From: Fontibacillus panacisegetis
GTDB taxonomy: Bacteria; Bacillota; Bacilli; Paenibacillales; Paenibacillaceae
NCBI RefSeq assembly: GCF_900102215.1
Contig: NZ_FNBG01000010.1
Span: 84,789-148,788 of the forward strand
DNA length: 64,000 nucleotides
Direction: 5' to 3'
Position 1 is the first letter of the stretch; every line of letters begins with the position of its first letter. Positions 62,388 through 64,000 of the stretch are shown here, piece by piece. The translations under genes and the position numbers were made by a program. The notes below the pieces were generated by a model, which had not been told where the DNA came from, did no database searches, and saw nothing but the letters and a program-made list of their open reading frames with translations.

Positions 62388-63674
62388 ATGGAATTACAAA
62401 CATCACGTACAGCGAACAAACCTAATTTTTTATCCCAGTATGCTGCACCGTTTAGAACATCCAGGGCTTTTCCATATTTATGGCTGGGACAGTTGATCTC
62501 ATTCCTTGGCAGCAGTATTACAATGATTATTTTGCCTGTCGTTGTCTACACTCTTACTGGCTCCACTAAAACGATGGGGTTTGTTATGGCCGCTTATATG
62601 CTTCCAAATGTTGTTATGCTTCCAATATCAGGCTGGATTGTTGACCGTTACAATAGAACGAACATCATGCTTTTTACAGATGTGATCCGATTTATCGTAA
62701 TGGGCACAGTAGCAGCTTTGTTATTTTCAGACAGCCTGACAATCCAGTTTCTGTTTATCCTTGTCGCTATATACGGTACGATGGATGGATTGTTCCAGCC
62801 AGCGTATTCCGCGACTCGGGCAACTGTATTTACCCCGGAAATTCGTAACTCTGCCAATGCGCTGACCCAAATTAGCAATCAGGCTGTTAGACTCATCGGA
62901 CCCTCGCTCGGAGGTGTGTTGGTTACCTTCCTGTCTGCAGGATGGGGTATTACAATCGATGCACTTAGTTATATCGCCTCATTTTTCTGCTTGTTCTTCC
63001 TTCGGAAGCTGGTTCCTTTTCATAAAAGAGAAGTAAATGTTCACGCTGAAAATGAGCAGCAAACTAGAAGCAATCTTCGAACTGATTTTGTTGAGGGTTT
63101 GCAGATACTAAAAGGGAATCCCTGGCTGTGGATTACGATAGTAGCTTTTTCATTTGTAAATATTTGCTACGGCGGACTTACCGTTGTGCTTATTCCATGG
63201 TTGTTCAAAGTGCATCTGCACCTAAGTCCTTATGTCTACGGAGTTGCTATCACCTGCTCTGGAGCAGGGGCTATTCTAGCAGGATTATTATTCGGAATGC
63301 GAAGCGGTTGGCGCAATCGTGGACTATTAGCTTACGGAGGGGCATTACTTAGCGGAATAGCTCTTCTCTTCATGTCGTTTACAACATCCGCGATAGGCCT
63401 ATGTGTACTTTTTGCTATCGAAGGGTTTGGTCTAATGTTATTCGGATTAATCTGGGAGACAAGCCTCCAGGAACTAGTTCCACAAGAAGCCTTCGGAAGA
63501 GTTGCCAGCCTTGACATGCTTGGATCTTTTGCTCTTCTTCCGCTCGGTTATGTTGTTGTCGGTTGGCTTGCTGACGTGATCGGAGGCACTCAAACAATGA
63601 TGATATTTGCGACTATAGGAATTGCTTCTATTATTTTCGTGCTAATGATTCCATCTATTCGTAAATTTGATTAA
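62388..63674 (+). CDS. Major facilitator superfamily transporter
   Basis: A 428-residue protein with about 12 membrane helices. Features are LWLGQLISFLGSSITMIILP in helix 1, SGWIVDRYNRTNIMLFTDVI (motif A with GxxxDRxxR character) and a family-3 MFS type layout with a central loop (about 205-230). It is close to macrolide/multidrug efflux type permeases, but the substrate cannot be stated. GAGGTG precedes the ATG. It stands alone between a small relic and repeat cluster C. Confidence 0.88.
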   Translation: MELQTSRTANKPNFLSQYAAPFRTSRAFPYLWLGQLISFLGSSITMIILPVVVYTLTGSTKTMGFVMAAYMLPNVVMLPISGWIVDRYNRTNIMLFTDVIRFIVMGTVAALLFSDSLTIQFLFILVAIYGTMDGLFQPAYSATRATVFTPEIRNSANALTQISNQAVRLIGPSLGGVLVTFLSAGWGITIDALSYIASFFCLFFLRKLVPFHKREVNVHAENEQQTRSNLRTDFVEGLQILKGNPWLWITIVAFSFVNICYGGLTVVLIPWLFKVHLHLSPYVYGVAITCSGAGAILAGLLFGMRSGWRNRGLLAYGGALLSGIALLFMSFTTSAIGLCVLFAIEGFGLMLFGLIWETSLQELVPQEAFGRVASLDMLGSFALLPLGYVVVGWLADVIGGTQTMMIFATIGIASIIFVLMIPSIRKFD

Positions 63675-63720
63675 CGAAAGGGGCTGTCCCAAAAGTAGGG
63701 TTAGTGTCAAAACTAGAAAT

Positions 63721-63752
63721 AGCGGTGCAAGGAAGATGATCCCTGCACCGCT
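63721..63752 (+). terminator. Hairpin after the MFS gene
   Basis: AGCGGTGCA-GGA pairs with TCC-TGCACCGCT. No U-tract follows, so efficient termination is doubtful; a GGGGCTGTCCC inverted repeat lies just before at about 63680. These and cluster C occupy the final 326 bp without any recognised gene. Confidence 0.4.
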
Positions 63753-63810
63753 TGATCCTGCCACACATTCTATGACCGTATCTCATGTGTAATAGTGTCA
63801 TGATGCGGAA

Positions 63811-64000
63811 TTCCTGAAATTCCTGCAAATGTGCAGGCTTTGTTTATGTAAAGCCTCTAAACGCCCTAAATTGCTGCAAATGTGCAGGCATTCTCTAAGG
63901 ATTCTCTTCAAACTAGTCTATTCTGAACCATTTTCCTGCATTTTTGCAGGCTTTTGTTCATCCTTTCATGGCTACTTTTAAAAAACTGTATTTTTGCATC
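63811..64000. repeat. Palindrome cluster C: four CCTGCA-N4-TGCAGG units
   Basis: Four copies related to cluster B are centred at 63829, 63880, 63942 and 63992, giving spacings of 51, 62 and 50 bp. Units 1 and 2 are perfect CTGCA-AATG-TGCAG palindromes, the third is CCTGCA-TTTT-TGCAGG, and the fourth is degenerate (CTGTA). The cluster may continue past the window edge. Confidence 0.8.

Noticed and set aside
63677..63705. Insertion-sequence end suggested by GGGGCTGTCCC
   Set aside because: No transposase fragment or matching opposite end is present in the window.

Overview
The window reads as a chromosomal segment of a spore-forming, low-to-moderate GC Firmicute, most likely a Paenibacillus or close relative. 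Evidence is the Bacillus-type gene order (ypiF-qcrABC-ypjA-ypjB, mazG-dapB-mgsA-bshB1-bshA-cca-birA-panBCD, dinG...ypmB...asnS-dnaD), bacillithiol and menaquinol-cytochrome c reductase genes, a proline T-box, AGGAGG-type ribosome sites, an SLH surface protein and a YesM/YesN-type regulator pair. No rRNA, tRNA, transposase, prophage or CRISPR locus was recognised.

Layout. 1-4.6 kb: start of a sensor kinase and its AraC-type response regulator, a permuted papain-like hydrolase, and an acetyltransferase/purT pair. 4.6-10.1 kb: an ABC-ATPase relic, a repeat cluster, a giant double-GTPase dynamin and nth. 10.3-17.5 kb: a cell-envelope block with an SLH protein and two tandem copies of an amidase + GerMN-lipoprotein pair. 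17.8-22.7 kb: leuCD, a split zinc-ribbon membrane protein, signal peptidase I, a LysR regulator and a MtnU-type amidase. 22.9-27.9 kb: a decayed methionine-salvage operon (internally deleted mtnE, a fused mtnW/mtnX scar, intact mtnB) with T-box-controlled proBAC lying inside it. 28.0-32.1 kb: a repeat cluster, then a reverse-strand operon sigma - anti-sigma - triple TM2-like membrane protein - DedA - UppP that looks like an envelope-stress/undecaprenyl-phosphate recycling module; its sigma gene appears to start with ATT. 32.4-34.7 kb: secreted asparaginase and a RimK-like ligase. 34.8-47.5 kb: dnaD, asnS, ackA, hbd, a short FtsH-like protease with a membrane partner, ypmB, mtaD, rex, dinG and a TPR gene. 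47.6-56.5 kb: panDCB, birA-cca, bshA-bshB1-mgsA-dapB-TPR-mazG. 56.7-62.1 kb: a YitT-type protein, ypjB, ypjA, qcrCBA and ypiF. 62.2-64 kb: a small relic, an MFS transporter and a third repeat cluster.

The parts most worth a second look are the three intergenic clusters of four short palindromes. They share a fixed geometry (centres 50-51, then 61, 62 or 73, then 50-51 bp apart) although two different palindrome sequences are used. Next are the two-deletion decay of the mtn operon around proBAC, and the ECF-type sigma operon with no ordinary start codon for its sigma factor. Starts were chosen by ribosome-site spacing, overlap with the upstream gene and family length; all functional names rest on motif recognition by eye without database searches.
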